Shown: piece after piece, positions 63,776-64,000 of the stretch | How the letters are laid out: each line of letters opens with the position of its first letter | Position numbering within the stretch: position 1 is the stretch's first letter | Source of the DNA: Lamellibrachia satsuma | Taxonomy: Eukaryota > Annelida > Polychaeta > Sabellida > Siboglinidae | Direction: 5' to 3' | DNA length: 64,000 bases | Assembly: GCA_033239005.1 (NCBI GenBank) | Contig: BSQZ01000010.1 | Span: forward strand, 8,250,001-8,314,000 | Program-made: the position numbers and the translations under genes | Notes under the pieces: model-generated | The model's database searches: none | What the model was told of the DNA's origin: nothing | The model's input: only the letters and a program-made list of their open reading frames with translations

Positions 63776-64000
63776 ATAAGACATAAGGCAGCAAATATTT
63801 GTTACAACGCCAACATCTATGAAGACAGCAATCATAGGAACAACAAACAAACAGGTAATGTTACACTTAGCCAGTTCTGACTGAGTCATCAACATTCCAA
63901 CTAAACTGTGTCTACTGACTCGGAACCGCCTCTGTAGGCTTCAGTTGTTGTTGAGTAATAATGTCAGCCTAATGTACTGTACAGCTAATGCAGAGTGAAC

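Overview
The window is animal nuclear DNA. It has small exons with GT-AG boundaries and kilobase introns, no operon-like gene packing, many micro- and minisatellites, tRNA-derived SINEs and a decayed non-LTR retrotransposon. Protein similarity plus this repeat style suggest a lophotrochozoan, probably a marine mollusc. That assignment is inference; no species-level marker is visible.

One protein-coding gene is recognisable, on the minus strand across about 3.2-40.7 kb. Fifteen exons, plus one probable 45-nt microexon, join in a single consistent reading frame. They encode about 829 residues of a FERM and PDZ domain protein of the FRMPD1/3/4 (Preso) family. In protein order these are a short low-complexity exon (40.6 kb), an acidic segment and PDZ domain (39.5, 38.1 and 37.4 kb), a basic linker (27.6 kb), FERM F1 (24.1, 23.2 and 22.3 kb), F2 (21.6 and 20.9 kb), F3 (20.9, 19.6, 19.1 and 17.0 kb), a conserved post-FERM segment (5.9 kb) and a long Ser/Thr-rich exon (3.9-3.2 kb). 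The last exon ends at a splice donor in mid-codon, so the gene continues below position 1. No WW-type or initiator-methionine exon was found above 40.7 kb, so the 5' end is also missing or unrecognised.

The rest is intron (3-40 kb) and 5'-flank or intron (40.7-64 kb), dominated by repeats. At least 20 minisatellite arrays are present, with units of 14-69 bp and up to about 29 copies. Two SINE families are scattered on both strands. One (SINE-A) carries an internal 31-bp tandem repeat, an SVA-like arrangement. There is a truncated CR1/Jockey-like LINE, a TIR element family with short deletion derivatives, a foldback element, and a 2.2-2.4 kb segmental tandem duplication with CCAC microhomology at its junction.

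The most interesting theme is tandem arrays growing out of transposable-element sequence. A 34-bp array continues LINE reverse-transcriptase codons, a ~20-bp satellite is built from a SINE head, a 27-bp array sits at the end of another dispersed repeat, and a VNTR lies inside SINE-A. A second point is a fourfold 37-bp tandem duplication that copies the splice acceptor of one coding exon. No prokaryotic genes, CRISPR arrays, viral genes or toxin genes were seen.
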